DNA from: Agromyces archimandritae
Lineage (GTDB): Bacteria; Actinomycetota; Actinomycetes; Actinomycetales; Microbacteriaceae
DNA: 64,000 bases
NCBI RefSeq assembly: GCF_018024495.1
Contig: NZ_CP071696.1
Location: 2,046,001-2,110,000, forward strand
Direction of reading: 5' to 3'
The notes beneath the pieces were generated by a model. It worked only from the letters and a program-made list of their open reading frames with translations, ran no database searches and had not been told where the DNA came from. This document shows, piece after piece, positions 1-8,365 of the stretch (its first letter is position 1; the number at the start of each line of letters is the position of its first letter). A program made the position numbers and the translations under genes.

Positions 1-100
1 CGTGGTTCGCGCCCCGGCATCCACTCGGCGCAGCGGGCTGGCCCCGGGCATCCACGCCACCCCGTTCATCGCTCCGCAGACCTCCGACCCGCGTCCTCCT

Positions 101-187
101 CTGCGCAATGCAGGAGTGCGCACGGCGTGTCGCGCTGCTCATGCGGCAGAACGCCCCGCGACACGCGCGCGGTCCTGCATTGCGCAG
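101..187 (-). repeat. R1 palindromic element, copy a
   Basis: Perfect 15-bp arms (CTGCGCAATGCAGGA and its complement) lie at 101-115 and 173-187. An inner pair GTGTCGC/GCGACAC extends the hairpin. The interior matches the reverse complement of the copies at 29603 and 29825, so the element has an orientation and this copy is inverted relative to them. Confidence 0.85.
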
Positions 188-272
188 GGGGAGGGTGAGA
201 GTGCCGGCGGTGGGCGGGGTGCGGGGCGGCGGTGGATGCCGTGGGGCGCCCGTGCGGCGGTCGCCCGGCGCC

Positions 273-336
273 AGGAGTGCCGATCTCCTGTGGGAGTGCC
301 GACTTCCGGGCACTCCGGCGGGAGATCGGCACTCCT
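273..336. repeat. R2 palindromic element, copy a
   Basis: Arms AGGAGTGCCGATCTCC (273-288) and its complement (321-336) form a hairpin. Further half-copies of GGGAGATCGGCACT follow at about 350-387. The same family occurs at 7016 and 7294, with a divergent copy inside a gene at 23474. Confidence 0.8.
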
Positions 337-413
337 GGAGATGCGTTGGCGGGAGATCGGCACTTCCACGGGAGATCGGCACTTCTGACGGGGTTGGGGG
401 ACGATCGGACGAA

Positions 414-500
414 GGGGTCGGCGGGGAATCGGCACGCCTGACGGGGTCGGCGGGGAATCGGTACGCCTGACGGGTCGGCGGGGAATCGGCATGCCTGACG
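414..500 (+). repeat. 29-bp tandem repeat, three copies
   Basis: Three near-identical units containing GGCGGGGAATCGG and CGCCTGAC follow each other with single-base differences. No protein-coding meaning is evident. Confidence 0.75.
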
Positions 501-623
501 GGGGCGCTGGCGGGAGACCGCGCGCGTTGGGCGTGCGGAGTGTCGGCATGCGGGGCAGGGGCGGGGTGCCGGCCGGCGGTGGATGCCGTGGGGCGCCCGT
601 GCGGCGCCCTCAGGCGTGCCGCC

Positions 624-1835
624 TCAGCTCGAGGCGCGCACCACGAGGCGGGTGGGCAGCAGGGTGAGGCGGGGCACCTCTTCGCCCTCGATGAGGCGCA
701 CGAGGATGCGCGCCATCTCGGCGCCCATCTCGACGGAGGGCTGGTGCACCGTCGTGAGCGGCGGCGAGGCGGTCGCCGCCGAGAGGTCGTCGTCGAAGCC
801 GACGACGGCGATGTCGCCGGGGACGGTGAGCCCGGCATCCCGGATCGCCGTGCACGCCCCGAGCGCCATCTGGTCGTTCGCGGTGAACACGGCGTCGATC
901 GGCTCGCCGCGCTCGAGCAGGCGGCGCATCGCGGCGGCTCCGGATGCCGGTGAGAAGTCGCCGTATTCGACGAGCACCGCGGCACCGGACATGCCGGCCG
1001 CGCCGGCCGAAGCGGATGCCCCGGCGTCCTCTGCGCCAGCTGCGGCCGACGCCCCGGCGCCCGACGCGGCCCCGGCTCCCGCCCGGAACCCGGCGAGCCG
1101 GTCCACGCCCGGAGGCATGTCCTGCGGCCCGGCGATCGTCGCGAGGTGGCGGCGTCCGCGTGCGATGAGGTGGCGTGCGGCATCCGCCGCGGCCCCGACG
1201 TTGTCGACGTCGACGCTGTACCCCGACTCGGCGGAGGCGTCGAGCGGCCGGCCGCCGAAGACGACCGGCAGACTCCGGTTCAGTTCGGCGAAGGAGTGGT
1301 CGCCGGTGTGGTGCGAGACGACGATCGCGCCGTCGACGTTGCCGCCGGCGAGGTAGCGGCGGGTTTTGCCCGGGTCCTGCTCGGATTCGATGAGCATCGT
1401 CAGCGTGTAGTCGGTGGGCGCGAGGGCGAGCGCGACGCCCTGCACGATCGAGGCGAAGAAGGGGTCGGCGAAGACGCGGGCGACCGATTCGGGCACGACG
1501 AGCGCGATGGCCTGCGTGCGGCGGCTCGCGAGCGAGCGGGCGGCGCGGTTCGGCACGTAGCCGAGTTCGGCGATCGCGGCGTGGACGGCTTCGGCGGCGG
1601 CGGGCTTGACCTTCGGGGAGCCGTTGACGACGCGCGAGACGGTCGCCCGCGACACCCCGGCGAGGGCGGCGACGGCTTCCAGCGTCGGCGCGGCCGAGGG
1701 TTCGGGTGCGGATGCCGCAGCGCCCCCGCCCCCGGCACTACCCCCGCTCCGGGGTCGCCGGCGCTTCCGGCCGCGCTCGCACCCCCGGCGCCGGTCCGCC
1801 GGCGCCCCCGCCCCCGGCACCGCCGCCCGCAGCAT
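624..1835 (-). CDS. LacI-family transcriptional regulator (probable CebR/BglR type)
   Basis: This is a LacI-family repressor. The helix-turn-helix reads LEAVAALAGVSRATVSRVVN near residues 52-71, followed by a periplasmic-binding-like effector domain ending in the usual VVGFDDD and TTVHQP segments. An Ala/Gly-rich insert (encoded near 985-1085) interrupts the effector domain. It is the last gene of the sugar operon and probably binds the palindromes at 6865-6935. The start is uncertain. The ATG used here has no clear ribosome site, whereas an ATG at 1884 with AGGGGG just upstream lies in another frame that joins this one if one G is removed from the five-base run at 1741-1745. The cellobiose role is inferred from the operon. 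Confidence 0.85.
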   Translation of the reverse strand: MLRAAVPGAGAPADRRRGCERGRKRRRPRSGGSAGGGGAAASAPEPSAAPTLEAVAALAGVSRATVSRVVNGSPKVKPAAAEAVHAAIAELGYVPNRAARSLASRRTQAIALVVPESVARVFADPFFASIVQGVALALAPTDYTLTMLIESEQDPGKTRRYLAGGNVDGAIVVSHHTGDHSFAELNRSLPVVFGGRPLDASAESGYSVDVDNVGAAADAARHLIARGRRHLATIAGPQDMPPGVDRLAGFRAGAGAASGAGASAAAGAEDAGASASAGAAGMSGAAVLVEYGDFSPASGAAAMRRLLERGEPIDAVFTANDQMALGACTAIRDAGLTVPGDIAVVGFDDDLSAATASPPLTTVHQPSVEMGAEMARILVRLIEGEEVPRLTLLPTRLVVRASS

Positions 1836-1909
1836 CCCGCCCGGCGCCCGCGGCGCCCCGCACGGCCCTCTCCTCCTCGGTCATCGTTCCCCCTGGGTGA
1901 GCTGGCGCG

Positions 1910-3331
1910 TCAGGCGGCGGCGCGCGATCCGGCGATGATTCGAGCGTATGCCAGGGCGCTGTCCTTCGGGGTGCGCTGCATGGTCTCGTAGTCGACGCGG
2001 ACGATCCCGAAGCGCTTGCCGTAGCCCCACGCCCATTCGAAGTTGTCGAGCAGCGACCATACGAAGTAGCCGCGCACGTCGGCGCCGTCTGCGATGGCGC
2101 GCGCCACGGCATCCACATGCGCTTCGAGGTATGCGACCCGTTCGGGGTCGTGCACGGCGCCGTCGGCGGCCACGACGTCGTCGTAAGCCGAACCGTTCTC
2201 GGTGACGTAGAGCGGCGGCAGCAGCTGCTCGTACTCCTCGCCGAGGCGTACGAGCAGGCGGCGGAGGCCGTCGGGGTTGACCTCCCAGTCCATCGCGGTG
2301 CGCGGCAGCCCGCGCGTCGGAAAGCCGAGGAACTCGCTGCCGACGAACGGCGAACGGCCCGGCTTGTCGGTGGGCCTGAGCGAGGCGCGCGCCGACGGCG
2401 GCAGCGGATGCCCCGACACCTGGTCGTCGTGGTAATGGTTGACGCCGAGGAAGTCGATGGGGGCGGAGATGATCTCGAGGTCGCCGGGCATGATGCGCGC
2501 TTCGAGCTCGTAACCGGCGACGTCCTGCAGCAGGTCGGCGGGGTATGCGCCGCGAAGCATGGGGTCGAGGAACATGCGGTTCCAGATCGCATCGAGGCGG
2601 CGGGCCGCGTCGAGGTCTGCGGGGTCTTCGGGGTCGGCGGGCACCGCGTTCGTGAGGTTCAGGGTGATCCCCAGATGGATGCCCCGGCCCGCCGCATCCG
2701 CGAGGCCCCGCAGCCGCGAGACCGCGAGCCCGTGCGCGAGGTGCTGGTGGTGCACCGCCGCGAGGCCGGCCCAGGGGTTGTTCAGCCCGGGGGCGTGTTC
2801 GCCGCCGACGTGCCCGATGAGGGAGGAGCACAGCGGTTCGTTGAAGGTCGTCCAGTGTTCGACGCGGTCGCCGAGGGCCTCGTAGACGACCTCGGCGTAG
2901 TCGGCGAAGCGGGCCGCGGTGGTGCGGTTCGCCCAGCCGCCCTCTTCCTGCAGGGTCTGCGGCAGGTCCCAGTGGTAGAGCGTCAGCCACGGCAGGATGC
3001 CGGCCGCGCGCAGTTCGTCGACGAGCCGCGAGTAGAACGCGAGCCCGGCGGGGTTGACGGTGCGCCCGTCGGGCATGATGCGTGCCCACGACACCGAGAA
3101 GCGGTACGAGTCGAGGCCGAGCTCGCGCATGAGCGCGACGTCTTCGGGCATGCGGTGGTAGTGGTCGACGGCGCGTTCGGGGGTGTCGCCGCCGGCGACG
3201 GCGTTCGGAACCCGCGCGAACGCGTCCCAGACCGAGTCGCCTTTGCCGTCTTCGTGCGCGGCGCCTTCGATCTGGGCAGCGGCGGTCGCCGAGCCCCAGA
3301 TGAAGTCGCTCGGAAAATCGGTGCCGTTCAT
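1910..3331 (-). CDS. GH1 beta-glucosidase
   Basis: The 473-residue cytoplasmic enzyme of glycoside hydrolase family 1 would split imported cellobiose or other beta-glucosides. The acid/base motif TFNEP is at residues 162-166, the nucleophile motif YVTENG near 370, and the N-terminal FIWGSATAAAQIEG is typical of the family. The ATG overlaps the preceding permease stop (TGATG), so the genes are translationally coupled. There is no signal peptide. Downstream is the LacI gene. Length and motifs are complete. The substrate is inferred from the operon only. Confidence 0.95.
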   Translation of the reverse strand: MNGTDFPSDFIWGSATAAAQIEGAAHEDGKGDSVWDAFARVPNAVAGGDTPERAVDHYHRMPEDVALMRELGLDSYRFSVSWARIMPDGRTVNPAGLAFYSRLVDELRAAGILPWLTLYHWDLPQTLQEEGGWANRTTAARFADYAEVVYEALGDRVEHWTTFNEPLCSSLIGHVGGEHAPGLNNPWAGLAAVHHQHLAHGLAVSRLRGLADAAGRGIHLGITLNLTNAVPADPEDPADLDAARRLDAIWNRMFLDPMLRGAYPADLLQDVAGYELEARIMPGDLEIISAPIDFLGVNHYHDDQVSGHPLPPSARASLRPTDKPGRSPFVGSEFLGFPTRGLPRTAMDWEVNPDGLRRLLVRLGEEYEQLLPPLYVTENGSAYDDVVAADGAVHDPERVAYLEAHVDAVARAIADGADVRGYFVWSLLDNFEWAWGYGKRFGIVRVDYETMQRTPKDSALAYARIIAGSRAAA

Positions 3332-4269
3332 CAGCCCTTGACTGCTCCTGCCATGATTCCGGAGATGAGCTGCTTTCCGGCGACCACGAAGAGCACCAGC
3401 AGCGGGATGGTTGCGAGGATCGCACCGGTGAGCACGATCGAATAGTCGACGTAGAACCCCGACTGCAGCTGGCTGAGCGCCGTCTGCAGGGTGGGGTTGG
3501 TGGGGCCGAGCACGATGAGCGGCCACAGGTAGTCCGTCCACGCCGTCATGAACGTGAACAGCCCGAGGATCGCCATCGCGGGGCGCGCGGCCGGAAGCCC
3601 CACCGTCAGGAAGGTGCGGAACTGGTTCGCCCCGTCGACGCGGGCGGCTTCGATGAGCTCGTCGGGGATGACGTCGACGAGGTACTGCCGCATGAAGAAC
3701 ACGCCGAACGCGGTCACGAGGGTCGGCACGATGACGGCGCCGAGGGTGCCCGTCCAGCCGAGCTGGCGCATCACCATGAAGAGGGGGATGATGCCGAGCT
3801 GCGTCGGGATCGCCATCGTCGCGATCACGAACACCATGAGGCCGTCGCGGCCCCGGAAGCGGAGCTTCGCGAACGCGTACCCGGCGAGGGTCGAGAACGT
3901 CACGACCGACACCGTGATCACGGCCGAGACGAGCACCGAGTTGCCGAGCGCGAGCCAGAACGGGATGGCGTCGAAGACCTTCGCCGCGTTCGCGAGGAAG
4001 TTGCCGCCCGGGATGAGCGGCAGCGTCTCCCCGCGGGTCGCGTTCGTGCCGCTGCCGACGACGAACGACCACCACAGCGGATACATGCTGCCGATGAGGA
4101 AGGCGCTGAGGAGTCCGTAGATGAGGAAGCCGGGGCGGCTGCCGAGGCCGGCGGTGCCGGCGCCGCGGCGGCGACGGGCACGGGGCCGGCGACCGCCGGC
4201 GTCGGGGGTGGATGCCGCGGGGGCGCTGCTTCCGGCATCCACTGCGGATTCTGGCGTGAGCGTGCTCAT
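3331..4269 (-). CDS. Carbohydrate ABC transporter permease (MalG/CebG type)
   Basis: A 312-residue CUT1-family inner-membrane permease. A hydrophilic Ala/Pro/Arg-rich N-terminal tail of about 45 residues precedes six predicted membrane segments. The cytoplasmic EAA loop reads EAARVDGANQ and would dock the shared ATPase. The C-terminal AGKQLISGIMAGAVKG is typical of MalG-like subunits. The ATG overlaps the stop of the upstream permease by four bases, so the two subunits are coupled. No ATPase gene is nearby, which is common for such actinobacterial operons that use MsiK in trans. Confidence 0.93.
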   Translation of the reverse strand: MSTLTPESAVDAGSSAPAASTPDAGGRRPRARRRRGAGTAGLGSRPGFLIYGLLSAFLIGSMYPLWWSFVVGSGTNATRGETLPLIPGGNFLANAAKVFDAIPFWLALGNSVLVSAVITVSVVTFSTLAGYAFAKLRFRGRDGLMVFVIATMAIPTQLGIIPLFMVMRQLGWTGTLGAVIVPTLVTAFGVFFMRQYLVDVIPDELIEAARVDGANQFRTFLTVGLPAARPAMAILGLFTFMTAWTDYLWPLIVLGPTNPTLQTALSQLQSGFYVDYSIVLTGAILATIPLLVLFVVAGKQLISGIMAGAVKG

Positions 4270-5297
4270 CGCATGCCTCCTCTGGCCTGGGCGCGGCGGG
4301 TGCTGCGGTTCGGGCGGGTTGCGCGACGGGATGCGCGCGGCCCGTCGCCGGTGGCGATCCGCCGCGAGATGAGGAAGTTGACGACGCCGAAGCCGACGAT
4401 CAGCAGGAACAGCAACCAGGCGACCGCCGATGCCTCGCCGAAGTCGCGGCGGAAGAACGCGAGCTCCCACAGGAACAGCACGGTCGTCTGGAACTGGCGG
4501 TCGCTGCCGCCGATGCCGCCGGCCGTCGACGGGTCGAAGAGCTTGGGCTCGGCGAAGATCTGCAGGCCCCCGATCGTCGCCGTGATGATGACGAAGATGA
4601 GGGTGGGGCGGATCGACGGAACCGTGATGGAGAAGAAGCGGCGGGCCGGCCCAGCGCCGTCGATCGCGGCCGACTCGTAGAGGTCGCGGGGCACGGCCTG
4701 CATGGCGGCGAGGAGGATGAGGGCGTTGTACCCGGTCCAGCGGAAGTTCACCATCGTCGCGATCGCGAGGTGGCTGAGGAAGGTGTCGTGCTTCCATTCC
4801 TGGTCGGGGATGCCGACGAGGTTCAGGAGGTTGTTCACGAGCCCGTCGGCCTCGTTGAAGGCGCTGGAGAAGATGAGCGCGGCGGCGACGGGGGTGACGA
4901 TGTAGGGCACGAGCACGCCCATGCGCCAGAAGGTGGGTGCGCGCAGGCCCTGGTCGAGGAGGTAGGCGATGAGCAGGGCTGCCGCCAGCTGCGGGATCGC
5001 CGACAGCAGGAAGATGCTGATCGTGTTGCCGATCGAGTTCCAGAACATGCGGTCGCCGAGGATCGCCTGGAAGTTCTCGAGGCCGACGAAGTCGCCCTGG
5101 CCCTTCAGCAGATCCCAGTCGTGCAGCGAGACGAAGAGCGTGTAGACGAGGGGGAAGAGGCCGATCACCGCGAACAGGATGAAGAACGGCGACACGTAGA
5201 GGTAGGGGGAGGCCTTCTGGTCGAGGCGCGAGAGCCGCTGTCTGAACCCGATGCGTGCTGGCGCCTCGGTCCGCGGCGGGCGGAGCGTGGTGGTCAT
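4266..5297 (-). CDS. Carbohydrate ABC transporter permease (MalF/CebF type)
   Basis: A 343-residue partner permease with about six membrane segments (SPYLYVSPFFILFAVIGLFP opens the first) and an EAA loop ESAAIDGAGPARR. The chosen ATG gives MTTTLRP; the frame is open further upstream but only through GGATGCCGG repeat DNA. The 3' tail is rich in Arg and Thr. It follows the binding-protein gene after about 140 bases of GGATGCC/GCATGCC repeats, a gap that could allow different expression of binding protein and permeases. Confidence 0.92.
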   Translation of the reverse strand: MTTTLRPPRTEAPARIGFRQRLSRLDQKASPYLYVSPFFILFAVIGLFPLVYTLFVSLHDWDLLKGQGDFVGLENFQAILGDRMFWNSIGNTISIFLLSAIPQLAAALLIAYLLDQGLRAPTFWRMGVLVPYIVTPVAAALIFSSAFNEADGLVNNLLNLVGIPDQEWKHDTFLSHLAIATMVNFRWTGYNALILLAAMQAVPRDLYESAAIDGAGPARRFFSITVPSIRPTLIFVIITATIGGLQIFAEPKLFDPSTAGGIGGSDRQFQTTVLFLWELAFFRRDFGEASAVAWLLFLLIVGFGVVNFLISRRIATGDGPRASRRATRPNRSTRRAQARGGMR

Positions 5298-5437
5298 GGG
5301 GTGCCGTTCTGCTGCGTGGGTGGATGCCGGGGGCCGGCGCATGCCGGGTGTGGATGCCGGGGTGGCGATGCCGGGCCGGCGCATGCCGGGTGTGGATGCC
5401 GGGGGCCGGGCGACGTGCGCCCGGCCCCCGGCCGGTC
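5298..5437. repeat. GGATGCC/GCATGCC repeat spacer inside the operon
   Basis: The spacer between the binding-protein and permease genes holds repeated GGTGTGGATGCCGGGG and GGCGCATGCCGGG units. No gene is seen. These units could form mRNA hairpins between the two genes. Confidence 0.65.
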
Positions 5438-6742
5438 TCACTCCTCGACGAGCTCGTGCAGCAGGCCGACCGCCTGCTCCCAGGCGCCGTCGGCGTCGGT
5501 CTCACCGCGGTCGAGGGCCTGCAGCGGCGGGCCGAAGACGTTCTCCTGGATGACGGAGTCGTCGGGGCCCTTGAACTGGGCCTTCACGCCCTCGGCGCGG
5601 GCCGCGAGGATCGCACCGGTCGGCGCGTCGTTGAACAGCTCGTTCGGCTCGGCCTCGTCGGCAAGCACCTTCTGCGCCTCGAGGGTCGACGGGAAGTTGC
5701 CGGCGGCCTTGGACTGCTTCACCTGCTGTTCGGGCTGGGTGAGCCAGTCGGCGAGCTCTGCGGCTTCCTCCTTGTGCTGGCTGGTCTCGGGGACCGACAG
5801 GAACGCACCGCCCCAGTTCGACGGGCCGCCGGGGAACACGTCGGCGAAGTCCCATCCGGCGGATGCGTCGCCGCCTGCGGCTTCGAGCTGGCCCTTGATC
5901 GTGCCGAGCATCCACCCGGGGCAGACCATGGTCGCGAAGGTGCCGTCGACGAACGACTTGCCGCCGTTCCAGTCCCACTGCGCCTGCTGGGCCGAGAGGC
6001 CGTCGCCGACCGCGGCGGCGAGCAGGTCGAAGTTCTTGCGGAGCTCCGCGTTGCCCTCGACGTTCAGCTCGCCGTCGGAGGTGTAGTAACCCTCGGGCAT
6101 CTGGTTGACGATCGAGTTCCACACGAAGCCGGGCTGGTCGAACCATGCCTTGCCGGTCTTGGCGGTGTACTGGCGGCCGACGTCGAAGTAGTCGGCCCAG
6201 CTGCCCTCGAGCAGGGCGGCGACCTCGTCGCGGTCGCTCGGCAGGCCGGCGGCGGCGAAGGCCTTGCCGTTGTAGCAGATGCCGGTCGGGCCGATGTCGG
6301 TGCCGTAGCCGATGACGCGGCCGTCGGGGTCGGTGGCCTGGTCGTACTTCCAGTCGACCCAGTCTGCCTTGCGGTCCTCGATGCCGTATTCGGTGAGGTC
6401 GACGAACTGGTCGCTGACCTCCATGATGGCGCCGAGCCAGCCCTCTTCGATGGCGACGACGTCGCTGAGGCCGGAGCCCGCGGCGAGCTTCGTGAACACG
6501 TCCGTGCGGGCGTTGCCGCCGGTGTCGATGTTCGTCGCCTTGATGGTGACGCCCGGGTTGAGCTTCTCGTACTCCTTGTAGAGGTCCTCGTAGCCGAAGG
6601 TGCCGAAGGTGGTGACGGTCAGTTCGACGTCGCCCCCCTCGGATCCCTCGCCGCCGCCGGTGGCGCAAGCGGAGGCGAGGAGTGCGATGGATGCCGCGCC
6701 GGCAACGGCCGCCGCGGCTCTCGTGTGGCGTGAAAGCTTCAC
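5438..6742 (-). CDS. Sugar ABC transporter substrate-binding lipoprotein (CebE type)
   Basis: A 434-residue solute-binding protein of the family-1 extracellular type. The signal peptide ends in a lipobox LLASAC with the lipidated Cys at residue 26, followed by a Gly/Glu linker and the VELTVTTFGTFGYEDLYKEY start of the mature fold. The GTG start was chosen because AAAGGAG lies five bases upstream (6748-6754). An in-frame ATG 96 bases upstream lies in the 5' leader, downstream of the first operator. First gene of the operon, driven by the promoter at 6894-6923. It would capture a beta-glucoside outside the membrane. Confidence 0.93.
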   Translation of the reverse strand: MKLSRHTRAAAAVAGAASIALLASACATGGGEGSEGGDVELTVTTFGTFGYEDLYKEYEKLNPGVTIKATNIDTGGNARTDVFTKLAAGSGLSDVVAIEEGWLGAIMEVSDQFVDLTEYGIEDRKADWVDWKYDQATDPDGRVIGYGTDIGPTGICYNGKAFAAAGLPSDRDEVAALLEGSWADYFDVGRQYTAKTGKAWFDQPGFVWNSIVNQMPEGYYTSDGELNVEGNAELRKNFDLLAAAVGDGLSAQQAQWDWNGGKSFVDGTFATMVCPGWMLGTIKGQLEAAGGDASAGWDFADVFPGGPSNWGGAFLSVPETSQHKEEAAELADWLTQPEQQVKQSKAAGNFPSTLEAQKVLADEAEPNELFNDAPTGAILAARAEGVKAQFKGPDDSVIQENVFGPPLQALDRGETDADGAWEQAVGLLHELVEE

Positions 6743-6864
6743 GGTCACTCCTTTGTGCGTGGGTGGGATTCGGGTGCGCGGGCTCCGCGCGGTGTGCGCG
6801 CGGTTCCCGTGCGGGGTGCTGCGGTGTGTGGATGCCACGGCTCGCTGCGCCCTCGTGTCGCTTT

Positions 6865-6882
6865 CGTGAGAGCGCTCTCACG
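6865..6882. promoter_or_regulatory. LacI-type operator O1
   Basis: CGTGAGAGCGCTCTCACG is a perfect 18-bp palindrome with the central CG of LacI-family sites. It resembles the CelR/CebR box TGGGAGCGCTCCCA described for cellulose-using actinomycetes. It lies at the expected transcription start, where bound repressor would block elongation. Confidence 0.85.
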
Positions 6883-6893
6883 AACCGGACGAG

Positions 6894-6923
6894 ACTCTAC
6901 GCACCTTCGAGCCGCCCTGTCAA
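6894..6923 (-). promoter_or_regulatory. Sigma70-type promoter of the beta-glucoside operon
   Basis: On the minus strand a perfect -35 TTGACA (6918-6923) is followed after 18 bases by TAGAGT (6894-6899). The leader to the GTG at 6742 is about 145 bases. The promoter sits between two operators. Confidence 0.8.
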
Positions 6924-6935
6924 GAGAGCGCTCTC
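6924..6935. promoter_or_regulatory. LacI-type operator O2
   Basis: GAGAGCGCTCTC matches the core of O1 and directly abuts the -35 box. Its outer bases are less symmetrical than those of O1. Centre-to-centre spacing from O1 is about 56 bp. The two sites would allow cooperative repression. Confidence 0.75.
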
Positions 6936-7423
6936 ACGGCGTATCCCCCGCGCCGCGCCGTCGTACCGGAGTGCCGGTCTCCGCCGGAGTGCCGATCTGT
7001 CGCAGTGGCTCCCGCAGGAGTGCCGATCTCCCGTGGGAGTGCCGGGATTTCCGCACTCCCACGGGAGATCGGCACTTCTGCGCGGGGCTCGGCCGCGCCC
7101 TGCGCGCCGCGCCACCCCGCCGCGCGCACTCCGCGCCGCGCCGTCGCGCCGCGCCGCCCCGTCGCGCCCACTCCGCGCCGCGCCCTGCGCGCCGCCCCGT
7201 CGCGCCCACTCCGCGCCGCGCCCTGCGCGGCGCGCCGTCGTACCGGAGTGCCGGTCTCCCGCAGGAGTGCCGATCTCCCGTCCCGCGCGTTGCAGGAGTG
7301 CCGATCTCCCGCGGGAGTGCCGGGATTTCCGCACTCCCACGGGAGATCGGCACTTCTGCGCGGGGCTCGGCCGCGCCCCGGCGGCGGCTCGGCGCCCGGC
7401 GGGCGCTCGGATAGGCTCGAACG
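6936..7423. repeat. Repeat-rich intergenic stretch with two R2 elements
   Basis: No gene is credible here. Two similar blocks (about 6955-7100 and 7228-7380) each carry an R2 palindrome: 7016-7079 with nearly perfect 27-bp arms, and 7294-7357. Both end in the same CTTCTGCGCGGGGCTCGGC tail. Between them lies low-complexity CGCGCCGCGCC-type DNA. A lone half-copy AGGAGTGCCGATCTCCCG occurs at about 7263. Confidence 0.8.
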
Positions 7424-8215
7424 GTGTCTGAAACGCCTCCGCCGGTCTCTCGCCGGGTTCGGCGGAACCGCACGATCCTCGTCGCCGGCATCCTCGTCGT
7501 CGCCCTGATCGTCGCGCTCGTCGTCGGCCTCCTGAGCGGCGGCGCCGGCCCGTCGGGCGAGCCCACGGCATCCACACCCGGGTCGACGCGGCCGACGCCG
7601 CGCGCCGCCCCGCCGACGAGCGAACCGCCCGCGAGCATCGACACCTTCGACAAGACCGCGCGATCCATCGACGACCCCGCGAGCATCTGGGTGGTCGTGA
7701 ACCGCTTGCGCGCGCTGAACCCGATCGACTACATGCCGGACGATCTCGTCGAGGTGCCCGTCGAGCACACCTGGGAGCCGCTCATGCGGCAGGAGGCGGC
7801 GGATGCCGTGGTCGCGATGTTCGAGGCGGCGAGCGCTGAGCCGGGGTTCGCGCTCGCGTCCAACAGCGCGTTCCGCGACTACGAGACGCAGGTCGAGCTC
7901 TACGGCGACGGCAGCGATCCGACGACCGCGCCGCCCGGCCACAGCGAACACCAGACCGGGCTGACGATCGACATCGGCACCGTCGGCGGCTGCTCGTTCG
8001 AGTGCTTGGAGACGAGCCCCGAGGGCGCGTGGTTGCGCGACAACGGGTACCGCTTCGGCTTCATCCTGCGCTACCCCGCCGACAAGGTCGACGTGACGGG
8101 GTACCCGCCGGAGCCGTGGCACTTCCGCTACATCGGCGTCGACCTCGCGACCGAGATGCACGAGCAGGGCATCACCACCCTCGAGGAGTTCTTCGGCCTC
8201 CCCGCCGCCGGCTGA
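7424..8215 (+). CDS. VanY-family D-alanyl-D-alanine carboxypeptidase
   Basis: A 263-residue membrane-anchored peptidoglycan peptidase. Residues 17-41 form a single membrane segment, followed by a Pro/Thr-rich linker and the zinc peptidase domain. The metal-site motif SEHQTGLTIDIG and the later PWHFRY are the VanY/M15B signatures. It would trim the terminal D-Ala of peptide stems outside the membrane. The GTG has no ribosome site, but TAGGCT (7412-7417) lies six bases before it, so a leaderless mRNA is likely. Both flanks are palindromic repeats. It probably works in normal wall maturation; no vancomycin gene cluster accompanies it. Confidence 0.92.
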   Translation: MSETPPPVSRRVRRNRTILVAGILVVALIVALVVGLLSGGAGPSGEPTASTPGSTRPTPRAAPPTSEPPASIDTFDKTARSIDDPASIWVVVNRLRALNPIDYMPDDLVEVPVEHTWEPLMRQEAADAVVAMFEAASAEPGFALASNSAFRDYETQVELYGDGSDPTTAPPGHSEHQTGLTIDIGTVGGCSFECLETSPEGAWLRDNGYRFGFILRYPADKVDVTGYPPEPWHFRYIGVDLATEMHEQGITTLEEFFGLPAAG

Positions 8216-8365
8216 CCTTCCCTTCCCCGAGTGGATGCCGCGGCGCGCCGCCCGCCCCGCCCGCCACTCTCCACCCTCACTCGCCCACCCGTCACCGCGC
8301 TCGCCCATCCGTCGCCGCGCTCGCCCATCCGTCGCCCCTCGCGCGCCCACCGCTCGCCCGTTTCT

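Larger units (their letters stand above)
1..623. other. Gene-free, repeat-rich stretch
   Basis: I see no credible gene here. The open frames are arginine- and proline-rich shadows without family signatures. The stretch holds one R1 palindrome, one R2 palindrome with extra half-copies up to about 390, a 29-bp tandem repeat, and two GTGGATGCCG motifs near 232 and 578. It lies beyond the 3' end of the minus-strand LacI gene. Confidence 0.6.

Noticed and set aside
2..600. Protein genes in the first 600 bases
   Set aside because: All frames pass through palindromes and tandem repeats and have no start signals or family features.
7424..8215. Vancomycin resistance locus
   Set aside because: VanY-family peptidases are common wall enzymes, and no vanR, vanS, vanH, vanA or vanX gene is nearby.
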